Assembly: GCA_964030785.1 (NCBI GenBank)
Contig: OZ034969.1
Span: 74,213,770-74,277,769 of the forward strand
Direction of reading: 5' to 3'
DNA length: 64,000 bases
From: Siderastrea siderea
Lineage: Eukaryota; Cnidaria; Anthozoa; Scleractinia; Rhizangiidae
Both the position numbers and the translations under genes were made by a program. Positions 12,893 to 22,453 of this stretch are shown in pieces. Every line of letters begins with the position of its first letter. The stretch's first letter is position 1. The notes beneath the pieces are model-generated. The model had not been told where the DNA came from and made no database searches. It saw only the letters and a list, made by a program, of their open reading frames with translations.

Positions 12893-14586
12893 GTAACCAA
12901 AGCGATTCGATCGAAAATAATCGGCGGTGTTCCATGGAAAATACCTAAAAATCCAAATAAAGTTTGAAAAACCTTACCTGTTATGTGTTTGCTGTGTTTT
13001 TGCCTGTTTTCCGAGCTTCTGGAGGTTGTTTTGAGCGATAAGTTACAGCGGTATAAACCATTCATGTCCGCCGAAGAACGGAGCAACTTCACACACAACT
13101 TTCAATTGCGTGTTCAGAATTTGCACAACGTAGAAATTTAGAGGTAAGAATTTTGCATTTTGTTTAATATGACTATGACTACCTTGTATCTTCCGATGGT
13201 TGTTCGCTCCTTCAGTTAGTTTATCTGAGAATTATAAGTCATAGCAGTTACTAAGCATTAACAATAACCTCGTGTTTTTGGCGCATAAATTAGGCTACAA
13301 TATAAGCAAACGTAAATTTCGAGCTCTGAATAGTATTTTTCACACACTAAAATATTTCATTTTTATCGCTTTCATACAGCGGCTGCAGGCCCTTCTTAAG
13401 CCTCTCACAAGCCAACACTCAAGACAACCAACAACATAACCCAGATTTAATAAACTGGCCTAGTTGCTAAGTGTTGTGGCTTTTCACTGGCAAGCAGGTG
13501 CTCCAGGCTGTTCCATGTTCATGCTTTTTAGGGGAGGCAGAAATGACATCATATCAAGACGAACATGCCCCTACGTTTATGACAGGTGTATCACTTAATA
13601 TAATTATGGGCATCTACCCCTCGTACAGCTGCTATCTAAGTACTTTCTGGAGGGGGGAATGGTTGACCCATAAAAACTGAAGGAATTGATTGTTGTTTGA
13701 AACAACAACAACAAAAAAACTTCTTTTGTGGGTGTTGCATATGTTCATTGTCACTCCAAGAAGTACTAATACCTCTTGAAAAGTTGTTCCTGCCAGCATG
13801 AATTTCTGACATTATAGTACCTTAAAACCCTAGAAAGTATCAAAACATGCTGACAATGGTCAGTTTTAATTCAAACACCCTAAGGATGAATTGTAATCAC
13901 GATGACCCCTTCACTACACTATGGGAGCCCCTCCCCTCTCACCTCCTAGGTTAAGTACCACTCTGTAGTAATTGAAGAAATGCAAAGTTTAGAAACCTTT
14001 CAAAGAGTAGTACAACTGTCAACCAAATATGATGTTAATATTATCTAGCAAGACTGCCAGGCTGTTAATGGACATATTCAAAGCCCTCACAGTTTCCACT
14101 TTTACTTGGGAAGCTCTCTCTAAATTTTTAAAACCCGACAAGATGGAATGACTATTGGGAATGGTCGTCCGAGCTTCATACGTATCCAGTAAGTGTATTG
14201 CCTATAAGCAACATTACTCTATACATGTTCTGAGAAAGAAAGAGGAAACAACAGACTCATGAGAAAGATACACAGATGAGTAAAAGGTAACTCATCAGTA
14301 AAGGGATTAAATGAATATGTCAACTACAAAAATAAATCTATATTAAATAGATAAACAGGTTAGCTAACCAGTAACAACAGTAGAAAAACTACATTAACTC
14401 GATTTCACAGTCTTAGAAATAATGAAATCACATTTGACTTGTTTAAGATAAAATTTTAGAGTTTGTTTTTTGCTTCTGACTAACAATTATATGACTTGTA
14501 TGTTGTACTGGTAGTACAACTGATTGTAAACCGAATACTTGTTAAACCATCAAAGGAGACATAAAGTGCACAAGGTTGCTAAGAAC
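12893..14586. other. Host flank, nothing recognised
   Basis: No recognisable coding region. A minus-strand open frame of 97 codons (12805-13098) overlaps the THAP remnant and carries no domain, so it is treated as chance. Confidence 0.45.
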
Positions 14587-17500
14587 TTAAGTGGCAATGT
14601 CATGAGCGGTCCACTGCATTTCGGGTCAGAAAAAAGTTTTCCCTCAAACTTTGCCCCGTACACCATCTTGAGTCACAAGTAATTGAGACGGGTTTCGTTT
14701 TGGGAAATACGTTAAAATGTTTTTTTAGAGCCCACAACAGTGAGAGCGGCAAAAGGCGTAAATTAACGCCAGGCCAGACACGCAAATTGCGTAAAATGGC
14801 GACCTCACTACCTAAAAACCAAAACAGGCAGGAAAAAAGCGTTATTATTTTCAAGTTAAAAGGTCCTACAAGGGTGTAAAGTGCATGTTAAATTTCATTT
14901 GTTTTAAACTGGAAGCTCGTGATAATTAACATATTAACTCGCGTCTAGCTACGTCTGAGCGCTCTCTGAAAACTCCCAAAAGTACCCTGTCTTCTCCGAC
15001 ATTTATTCCGAGTGGCTCTAAATTCCTATTAAATCCTGTTAATGAGATGTGAGAGAGCACAGAAATATAAATATACCTTGCGCTTTTTATCTTCCTTTAC
15101 CACAGTGACTTCGAACTTTTGGTGATTTTTGTCGAATAGGACGCATTATGCAAATTAGGTTGTTGAGCAAATTCAGATTGTGTGAAAAAAATAGGTTCTA
15201 GATTTTAAGATTTCTCCATTTCATGTCATAAATACAGGAAAGCATAAACAAATACAAATTTCGAGCTGTTCAAATTGATCAAATAAGCGAATTACCCAGT
15301 CCTGATCTTTGGATGCTACCGAAGAATTGCGTGACTCGCATTATGCAAATTAGGCTGTCTGCTAAACTTGGTCCGTTCTTGTAACTGTCGCAAAAACCCT
15401 TTCTAATTTTTTGAATCCCTCTGTATTTTTAAATTAAATATTAAAGAAATGTTAAGACTACATGCACTTTAGGTAGAAAATCTTGATGATGAATTCAGCT
15501 AGTTACAGTACTGACTTGTATAACTCTGTTTGGAATGAAAGGGACAACTTGTAACAATTATTCTGTTCTGGTGGGTAAAAATGAATCTCTACTTTTTTGT
15601 TGTCTGGTATTGATTTTCTATGCCTACATTTTGCTCTTTTGATCATGATCTTCCTTTTCCACAGCGCCTACGAACGTTTGGTGCTTTTGTCCAGGGGATT
15701 TTTGCAAGCGCTTTGTTTTGTTTATACAAACGCTTAAGACAAACTAGGTTGTTTGCGTTGAGCAAACGAAGTAAAAAGAAAGTGAATTATACAGTGCCAA
15801 TGTTTGGATGCTTTGGGGCAAAATGTGACGAAAATTATGCAAACTATATTTTCTGCCAAACGTAAAATCAGTTTATGTAAAGAAACTTGTAACTTCTTGT
15901 TTGATTTGAAACGGCTGAAGCTACGTCTTGGTGGGTTCCTCTTTCAGGGATAGTCAGATAGCCTTTTTTAAATATAAAAACAGTGCTCTGATTCGTTTTG
16001 CTTTTCAATCTGTTTTATTGCATTTATTGTACAATGAGAATCATAAGAGAATAAATACAATATCAGAATCACAGGAACAACCACGAAGCCTTAGCAGGTT
16101 GTTATAAGCTTTTATGGTATTTTCAGGCTCAGGCCTGAAGTGGCCAAAAATTACTAGAAATTATGATTTTCAAGTTAAATAGTAACCTCCAACATTATTA
16201 ATAAATGCTTGTCAGACAATTTTTCATCTGGGAACGTCAACAGTACTCAACACCAGAAAAAGGGTTTGTACATAAGCTAGTACCGTTCTTCGCTCGGTGA
16301 TGCCCTAAGGGCGGAAAAAGCCCTGGGAGTACAAAGGTCACATGTAGGCTTTTCCCGCACCCAGAACATGATCGCTTAACTAAGCGATGATTCCTTATAA
16401 TTCAAAGAATTCAAAGTGCGAGTGCGATTAAGTAGCCCGAATGTTGAGCGATTGCACCGTCGTCTGGGATGTGCCTCCACTCCAAGTTAGTACCGTTTCA
16501 AGAAGCCTCCAGCTCATTAAGAGCTAGGTGGTTACTGAGAAAAGTAGTGATCTTATTTAAATTTGGTCAAGAAATCAAAACGTCCAAAACGCGTGATGCA
16601 GAATGATGCTGAATTAGGCTTTTTTGTTTTCGTTGTTGAAGCTTGTTTATATCAAAATATTTAACAATTATCAAAATATTTAACAATTATCTTTGTGAGC
16701 TGAAACGAATACTTGTTGACTTTTTGAGAGCATTTCCGGAGAACACTGCTAAAACTGCTTCGCGTTTCAAGATGGCCGCCAAACAAGCAATGAAAGAAAA
16801 TCTGCAGTGCACTTCCAAATATGGTCATTTACGTATATCGCAGGATATCTGTCATGTACGGATGACAGATATTGAGGGCTTCCTTACCATATATGGGCAT
16901 AGTAACAGCTTGTTGAATAATAAACAATAATATTCAATTCTTTTGATTAAAAGAAAAAAAAGGAACCAGAACACTGTTTTTATAAAGAAAGGCCACCTAA
17001 CTATCAATGAAAAAGGAATCGATCAAGACGCGGCTTTAGCCGTTTCAAATCATAAATCGTCGAAAGAGAGATCCAAAAAGTTACAGGTCTCTCATATAAT
17101 AATAATCTCGTTCAGCGTTTGACAAAAAATGCAATTTGCATACTTTTCGTCACATTTTGCCCCAAAGCATTCAAACTTTGGCATTTTATACAATTCGCGG
17201 TAAGTTTGCTCAAGCGCTTGTATAAACAAAGTAAAGTGCTTGAAAAGCCCCTTGACAAAGGAAGATCAAAAGAGCAAAACGAGAATGTGTGTGTTAAAAT
17301 CCATCGACTATTTTTTATTTTTTGTGTGTGCATGAAGTAGACCATCCGTTAAATAATTTTATGAACAGGACAGTAGAACAACTTGCGGAGAATTCAGGAG
17401 AGAAAAAAGAACTGTTCAAAGAACTTTAATGAGGCGCTTAAGTTAAGTAGGACTAATCTTTCGTGAAGTTATAAGTGCGTTGTGTTTAAAGGCATGCAGT

Positions 17501-18824
17501 AAATGAGCCATGATCATAGCATGTTCTTTATTATCATTTGCCTATGCATATACAGTCGTAATGGGACACGATTTGAAAAACTTGTGGACTATTTGGGGCC
17601 AAAAAAAACATCGTTTTTTCAACAGAAAGTTTATGGTCTCGAGCGTTGGCTAACTAACTGTTCAAAGGCTAAAATGAAGGGCGTCTTCAAGTCTTGTTAG
17701 GTGTTTGGCTTCCCCCTAAAATACTGGAGACTTTGCAAGGAAAAAAAACCCACCAGTGGGGAAATACAAGAACTTTGAAATGGACAATTAGCAAAGTCTT
17801 ATATCAGCCCGCGGACCCTCGCCCCCACGTGGAAGCCCATTGTAACAAATTATACATTTCATTGCAAAGTCTGTATACAAAGGACACATGAATACATGTC
17901 AATACTGTAACCAGCTGAATTTCTACCTACAGTGCATGTAGTCTTTATATTTCTTTAATATTTAATTTAAGCAACAGTGGGATCCAAAACGTTAGAAAGG
18001 TTTTTTGCGACGGTTACAGGAACGGACCAAGTTTAGCAGACAACCCAATTTGCATAACGCAAGTCACGCAATTCTCCGGAAGCATTCAAAGATCAGGACT
18101 CGGTAATTCGCTTATTTGATCAATTTGAACAGTTCGAAACTTGTATTCGTGTATGCTTTTCTGTATTTATGACTTGAAATGGAGAAATCTTAAAATCTAG
18201 AACCTATTTATTTCGCACAATCTGAATTTGCTCAACAACCCAATTTGCATAATGCAAGCGGTCATATTCGCAAAAACTACCAAAAGTTCGAAGTCACTGT
18301 GATAAAGGAAGATTAAAAGCGCAAGGTATTTTTATATTTCTGTGCTCTCTGACATCTCATTAACAGGTTTTAATAGGAATTTAGAGCGACTCGGTCTGGA
18401 CTTGTGAAATAAATGCCAGGCAAGACAGGGTACTTTTGCGAGTTTTCAGAGAGCGCTCAGACGTGAGTTAATATGTTAATTATCACGAGCTTCCAGTTTA
18501 AAACAAATGAAATTTAACATGCACTTTACACCCTTGAAGGACCTCTTAACTTGAAAATAATAACACTTTTTTCCTGCCTGTTTTGGTTTTTAAGCAGTGA
18601 GGTCGCCAACTTATGCAATTTGCGTGTCTGGCCTGGCGTTAATTTAGGCCTTTTGCCGCTTTCACTGTTGTGGGCTCTTAAAAAAAAACATTTTAACGTA
18701 TTTCCCAAAACGAAACCCGTTTCAATTACTTGTGACCCAAGAAGGTTTACTGGACAAAGTTTGAGGGAAAACTTTTATCTGACCCGAAATGCAGTGGACC
18801 GCTCTTACAGACATTGCCACTTAA
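14587..18824. mobile_element. 4.2-kb foldback element with long inverted arms
   Basis: The ends read TTAAGTGGCAATGTC (left) and GACATTGCCACTTAA (right). The two arms (about 14587-15870 and 17108-18824) are inverted copies. For example, the block with GCAGTGGACC is mirrored at both ends, as are GCATTATGCAAATTAGG-type segments and the GGGGCAAAATGTGACG block at 15814 (mirrored at 17147). The arms are diverged and differ in length, so the fold is imperfect. The centre (15870-17108) is unique and non-coding. TTAA at both outer edges may be a target duplication. Probably a non-autonomous DNA transposon; family not assigned. Confidence 0.75.
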
Positions 18825-19006
18825 CGAGGTATACTGTTTATGTAATCATGTTCATTCATGTAATAAGGGTTTTTATAATTGTCGTTTCATTATTGTTCCT
18901 TGATCTTTTACTACTTTTACGTCACCTTCTGTCAAATATCTTAGCATTTAGCACACAACCTCATAAGCATTGCAACATTTTGATTCTCATCATGTATTAA
19001 TGAAGG

Positions 19007-19012
19007 ATCTTT
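19007..19012. repeat. Target-site duplication ATCTTT, left copy
   Basis: ATCTTT sits immediately before the first base of the Polinton and is repeated exactly at 45341-45346. A 6-bp duplication is the hallmark of Polinton integrase insertion. Confidence 0.95.
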
Positions 19013-19475
19013 AGTAGTAAGTCGGGCCCATATGGGGAATTAGCTGGCTTCTGATTGGTTCTCACTGTTGCTAACCGGAAAGGCAACCGCTGACCAATTT
19101 GGTTGCTAAGGGGCATGCGGGCTCAACCGGAAATGACGTCACCGGAACCGGAAGTGACCGGAAATGCAGAGGTCACGTGATTTGGAGTGGGAAACCGCTG
19201 ACCAGTGGGAAAAAGGGATCGTGGGCTCAGATAAAGAAAAGAGAGGACATTTCGTGACGCTGACATGATGTGCCCTCTGTCTAGGGTGGGAAACCACTGA
19301 CCAGTAGGAAAAAATAAATCGCGGGCTCAGGGTGGGGAAAAACCGCTGAGGAACACGGGCTCAAAGTCCAAAATCCAATTCAGGCACCGGGGGAGGTCCA
19401 TTGACTCAAAGAAAAGACGCCATGTCGGAAAATAAAAAATGATTTAATTCCAGATTTCCTTGGGTTTTACAAACG
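19013..19475. repeat. Left terminal inverted repeat
   Basis: Begins AGTAGTAAGTCGGGCCCATA and matches the reverse complement of 44879-45340 to GTTTTACAAACG, with about 15 differences by eye, several of CpG-to-TpG type. Inside it are imperfect sub-repeats of GGGAAACCGCTGACCAG followed by GGGCTCAG. Marks the replication and integration end of the element. Confidence 0.95.
19075..19180. promoter_or_regulatory. TIR cluster of ETS, CRE and E-box motifs
   Basis: Five CCGGAA cores (19075, 19127, 19142, 19148, 19158), one perfect palindromic CRE (TGACGTCA, 19134-19141) and one E-box (CACGTG, 19174-19179) lie within 106 bp and are mirrored in the right TIR. CCAAT-type boxes lie close by. Such clusters bind ETS, CREB/ATF and bHLH factors in animals, and adenovirus ends likewise carry host factor sites. 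Function here is inferred. Confidence 0.55.
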
Positions 19476-19644
19476 CGTGTTAGAAAACAAAAAATAATTT
19501 ATTCCAAAGGGATAAGTGATTGTCTAACAAAGAGTCTCAATTCCAAATAGGTGACGACAGGGGGTCCAAGGCTTTCATGTGTGGAATGACTTCGCTTTGG
19601 GTGTTGCCAAGAAAATAGGGCATTTTGCTGCTGTGATCCCCAGG
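19476..19644. other. Gap between left TIR and RING gene
   Basis: Non-coding. TTTATT at 19498-19503 is an AATAAA polyadenylation signal on the minus strand, suitably placed downstream of the RING genes. Confidence 0.5.
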
Positions 19645-19974
19645 CTAGTAGATTGTTCCCCAGAATCCTTCAACGGCTCTAGCGTCTCCATGACAAATAC
19701 CATACCACAGAGGATTGTGTGTCCAGATACGTTCCACTTCTTCCACAAATTTGGGGTCTTCTTTCCATTGTTGAGGATCGGTGAGTTCAATGACTGAGAT
19801 GGAATGGCCTTGTGAGCAGCGAGGACAATCGATGATTGGATGATGACTCTTTCTCCAGTTGTCGGCACAGGCTACATGACAGGGTTGTTGGCAGCAGGCC
19901 AAAATGGTTTGAAAGGTGGCAAGTGCCTTACAGATGATACACGGGAAGGTGGGAGGAGGATTCAAGGTTTTCAT
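19645..19974 (-). CDS. Degenerate RING-like zinc-finger protein (second copy)
   Basis: A 109-residue product starting at the ATG 19974. It is a paralog of the neighbouring upstream gene, sharing the pattern Cys-x2-Cys, Cys-Cys, Pro-Cys-His-x2-Cys, Cys-x2-Cys and then a QQWKEDPKFVEEVERIW helix and NPLWYGICH. The eighth-ligand layout differs from copy one: where copy one has CATH, this has CADN, so one metal ligand is missing. It overlaps the end of copy one by 47 bp in another frame. RING proteins are usually ubiquitin E3 ligases or scaffolds; with a lost ligand this one may be inactive or retain only binding. Early-gene position next to the TIR suggests a host-interaction role (inference). 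Confidence 0.65.
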   Translation of the reverse strand: MKTLNPPPTFPCIICKALATFQTILACCQQPCHVACADNWRKSHHPIIDCPRCSQGHSISVIELTDPQQWKEDPKFVEEVERIWTHNPLWYGICHGDARAVEGFWGTIY

Positions 19975-20359
19975 ATTTGGAATGACTTCGCTTTGGGTGT
20001 GGCCAAGAAAAAGGGTTCCTTTGTTCCTGTGTTCCCCAGAAGCCTTGGTCGCCTCCCCAGAATCTTTGGTAGGTTCCCTTGAATTCATGACAGATACCAT
20101 GCCACAGAGGATTGTTTTTCCAGATACGTTTGACTTCTTCCACAAATTTGGGGTCTTCTTTCCATTGTCGAGGATTGATGACTTCAATGACTGCCATGCA
20201 ACGCCATTGTGAGCAGTAAGGGCAATCGCTGATATGTTGACGGCTTTTTCTCCAGTGGGTGGCACAGGCTACATGACAGGGTTGTTCGCAGCAGGTCAAA
20301 ATGGTTTGGTTGGTGACAGGTTCGTGACAGCTCACACACGCTCTGGGCTTAGCCATCAT
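19928..20359 (-). CDS. RING-H2-like zinc-finger protein
   Basis: A 143-residue product from the first ATG (20359), 76 bp downstream of a minus-strand TATA box. Ligands: Cys8, Cys11, Cys23/24, Cys28-His29, Cys32, His35, Cys46, Cys49. This is a C3H2C3 RING-type order, although the spacing between the third Cys and the first His is not textbook. A conserved helix, RQWKEDPKFVEEVKRIW, and NPLWHGICH follow, and the C-terminus is low in structure. In the RING family such domains recruit E2 enzymes for ubiquitin transfer, and animal DNA viruses use them to redirect host ubiquitination. Here that role is inferred from fold and position only. Followed by a partial copy of itself, a tandem duplication. 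Confidence 0.65.
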   Translation of the reverse strand: MMAKPRACVSCHEPVTNQTILTCCEQPCHVACATHWRKSRQHISDCPYCSQWRCMAVIEVINPRQWKEDPKFVEEVKRIWKNNPLWHGICHEFKGTYQRFWGGDQGFWGTQEQRNPFSWPHPKRSHSKYENLESSSHLPVYHL

Positions 20360-20434
20360 GGTCAATCACTTGTTGGGCTTCTGGACTGAGGACTGGATCA
20401 TCCATGGGTTTGAAAACATGGAATGGGACGATGG

Positions 20435-20584
20435 TATTTTATAGAGAAGCAAAGGGTCACGTGAGAGGGTAAGGAACCAATGAGAGGGAGGCCCCATGAT
20501 GCTTTGGGAGGGGAAGGGGTGGGGGGACCCCCTCCACCCTCCTTAGATAGCCCATGATGCATTGCGCGGATCGGGGTATATAAG
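20435..20584. promoter_or_regulatory. Left bidirectional early promoter
   Basis: A minus-strand TATA (TATAAAATA, complement of 20435-20443) faces the RING gene. A plus-strand TATA (TATATAAG, 20577-20584) faces the gene at 20657. Between them is a G-run/C-run block (GGGGTGGGGGGACCCC, 20516-20531, then CTCCACCCTC) and GCATTGCG. The same arrangement and block recur at 40406-40530 between the two right-hand early genes. Confidence 0.7.
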
Positions 20585-20656
20585 TCAAGCGAGCTCCAGG
20601 ACGTCACTGCTAGCTTTGAGTTCAGTCAGTGTTGACTTTTGTCAGTTGGTGCGAAA

Positions 20657-21079
20657 ATGGTCAAAACGAGAAAGCCCTTGGGCTCGTTAGCCAGCCAGAT
20701 CAACGTGGATGGAGAAGAGAGTGTACGGAGACGTGTGGGTCCCGAGCAATCACCGGTCCAGCGCCATACGGTCCGGATTTACGAACGACGCGAGGAAGCA
20801 TGGAGGCCCCTCAACCGGCACCGCTTGGCCGCGTTCCTTCGTCTTTTTCTGCTGTGCTTTGTGGAGACCGAAAATGGGCAGCCTCTCCAACCTGTGACCT
20901 ACAGGATGATGAAGAAGACCCTATGCAAGCGCATCATCCCCTGGATTGACCGCCTCCTTGTGTGTACTATAAACGAGTGGATGTGGCCCATTAGTATGAA
21001 TGATTTTAAAGAACTTGACCAGTACTTGGGGACCCATCTGCGCCACATCCACGTGGACCAGCCTTGGGAAAACATTTAA
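20657..21079 (+). CDS. Uncharacterised early protein
   Basis: A 140-residue basic protein from the ATG at 20657, 73 bp after the TATA box. The N-terminus is Lys/Arg-rich (MVKTRK). A central hydrophobic helix RLAAFLRLFLLCF (residues about 55-67) is followed by VTYRMMKKTLCKRIIPW and a Trp-rich segment NEWMWPISMNDF. I recognise no family. Immediately after its stop the next frame encodes a strongly acidic stretch with an eight-Glu run (21121-21144) to 21218, which could be its original C-terminus lost by a frameshift near 21075, or chance from a GAG microsatellite. Expressed divergently from the RING gene, so probably an early regulatory or host-interaction protein (inference). Confidence 0.55.
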   Translation: MVKTRKPLGSLASQINVDGEESVRRRVGPEQSPVQRHTVRIYERREEAWRPLNRHRLAAFLRLFLLCFVETENGQPLQPVTYRMMKKTLCKRIIPWIDRLLVCTINEWMWPISMNDFKELDQYLGTHLRHIHVDQPWENI

Positions 21080-21224
21080 AGAAGTAGAGAAGAAGAGAGA
21101 GGAGGAGAAGTCCCCCAAGGAGGAGGAGGAGGAGGAGGAGGAGGATCCGGGTGAACGAAACTACCAACAATATAGGCAAACGGACGAATACTATAGAGAC
21201 ATTGTTGATTTTTGTTGATTTTTT

Positions 21225-21498
21225 TTATGTGAGTCAAGAAACATAACATTTTTGTAAGTGAAGTTTTTATTTTTTAATTAAAAAAAGAGTTGACGTTTTT
21301 TACAAATGGTTGTGCATCTCTTGCCACGCGGGTGCGGCGCTCCTATTTACAATTGAAAAAGCTATCTACAGATTGAAAAATAAAAAAACTAAAAATGGCT
21401 ATGTACAGTTTGAAACATAAAAACTAAAAGAATTGAAAAAGCTATGTACAATTGGAAAGTAAAAACTATGTACAATTGGAAAAGTAAAAACTAAAAAA
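21225..21498. repeat. Convergent 3' region with degenerate AT-rich tandem repeats
   Basis: Between two genes that point at each other. Repeated motifs of the type CTATGTACAATTGGAAA and AAAACTAAAA occur four to five times from 21360 to 21490 with 24-45-bp spacing. TTTATT-type signals near 21268 can serve as poly(A) signals for the minus-strand gene. Probably a shared terminator region; no gene. Confidence 0.5.
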
Positions 21499-22194
21499 TT
21501 ACAAATGAAAGTCTTCGAGCTCCAGGCGTAATTGATCAATGTTCTCGGGTAGACAGAACGTGCGATTGAATAAGGCTTGAAGTTCTGCTCGGGTTTTGTC
21601 GTCCACATCGCGGGATCCCACGATAGCACTGCTTTGATGAAGGGTCGGCTTTTTGGGGCCCCAAGGGACACATTGACTGCCAGTGACCAGGGTGGCGGCA
21701 TTCTCGTTGACTTGGTAGTAATGGTCTGAGCGGTACCATGATTGACTGGGGATGTCAAAGAGGTAGACGGGTTTGCCTTGATCCATAGCCAATTGCACGG
21801 TCCAACCTGTGCCTCCTTTCACGCGCTTATGATCCTGTTCCAAAATGCCAAAAGCATAGATCGTATGGGCTTTTTTGGCAATTTGATAATTGCGTTGCAA
21901 CAATTGCAGGGTGTAAAAATGGTTGGGCATTCGTTTTCCTAGTTTCTCAGCCGCCTGGTGAAGATGCGGGTTGGCCAGCATCAAGACTTCCACGGTAGAA
22001 GGGGTGATGAAGGTGGCTCGAGGATGGTTAGGGGGAACCAGGACTTCTACTTGCATCCCAAACTGTTTGGCCATTTGTTCGACGAGTTCATCGGTGCCTC
22101 TGGCTCCCCCGGTGTACACCACATGGCCATGACCAATTTGCAGTTCCAAGGCCTCGACATCGTGTTCTCCGATCATGTCGATGTCTGGGGGCAT
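21499..22194 (-). CDS. SLOG-domain (DprA/LOG-like Rossmann) protein
   Basis: A 231-residue product from the ATG at 22194 (an upstream TTG extension was discarded). Residues 25-36 hold VVYTGGARGTDE, the first-loop glycine signature of the SLOG/LOG/DprA superfamily. Residues 126-136 hold KGGTGWTVQLA, the second nucleotide-binding signature, followed by a KPVYLFD strand. Family knowledge: SLOG domains bind or cleave nucleotides and nucleotide-derived signals, and many work in conflict systems, often beside two-TM SLATT effectors. The reading frame is intact although many neighbours are broken. It has its own TATA (22229-22237) and shares a CCAAT-repeat promoter with the divergent GRF gene. Ligand and reaction unknown. 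Possible roles: nucleotide pool control, or interference with host nucleotide signalling (inference). Confidence 0.7.
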   Translation of the reverse strand: MPPDIDMIGEHDVEALELQIGHGHVVYTGGARGTDELVEQMAKQFGMQVEVLVPPNHPRATFITPSTVEVLMLANPHLHQAAEKLGKRMPNHFYTLQLLQRNYQIAKKAHTIYAFGILEQDHKRVKGGTGWTVQLAMDQGKPVYLFDIPSQSWYRSDHYYQVNENAATLVTGSQCVPWGPKKPTLHQSSAIVGSRDVDDKTRAELQALFNRTFCLPENIDQLRLELEDFHL

Positions 22195-22228
22195 GCTTTG
22201 AGAATGACGACTCAGGGACCAAGGGACC

Positions 22229-22237
22229 GTCTTAAAT
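22229..22237 (-). promoter_or_regulatory. TATA-like box for the SLOG gene
   Basis: The minus strand reads CTATTTAAG, about 35 bp before the ATG at 22194. Confidence 0.55.
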
Positions 22238-22247
22238 AGGGACAATG

Positions 22248-22395
22248 GACCAATGGGAACACGAGAGGACTAACTATGGATAGGGAAAAGCTGACCAATT
22301 GGAAGACAAGAGGTCCTTATTTGGATAGGGAAAAGCTGACCAATGGGAAGATGAGAAGTCCTTATATGGGTAGGATAAGCTGACCAATGACAGCC
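22248..22395. repeat. CCAAT-containing 45-bp tandem repeats in a divergent promoter
   Basis: GACCAAT occurs at 22248, 22293, 22338 and 22382, with spacing 45, 45 and 44 bp. Each unit continues with a GGAAGA-type stretch, a GTCCTTAT or related stretch and GGATAGGGAAAAGCT. The array lies between the divergent SLOG and GRF genes and is followed by a TATA box, so reiterated CCAAT boxes (NF-Y type) are the likely function. Confidence 0.7.
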
Positions 22396-22407
22396 AAGGG
22401 TCCAAGG

Positions 22408-22415
22408 TATAAAAG
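22408..22415 (+). promoter_or_regulatory. TATA box of the GRF gene
   Basis: TATAAAAG, 46 bp before the ATG at 22454. Confidence 0.7.
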
Positions 22416-22453
22416 AGCATGGGCGTTAGGGGGTGAAAACAACCTTGAGCACG

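Noticed and set aside
18551..19000. 149-codon plus-strand frame at the foldback end
   Set aside because: A mirrored frame exists in the left arm (14600-14854), it has no domain, and it runs over the element boundary into flank; chance frame in a repeat.
20639..20656. Upstream TTG/GTG starts for this and several other genes (22245, 22433, 32215, 35556, 36395, 40133, 40389)
   Set aside because: Non-ATG starts are not expected in an animal virus-like element; the first suitable ATG fits the TATA positions better.
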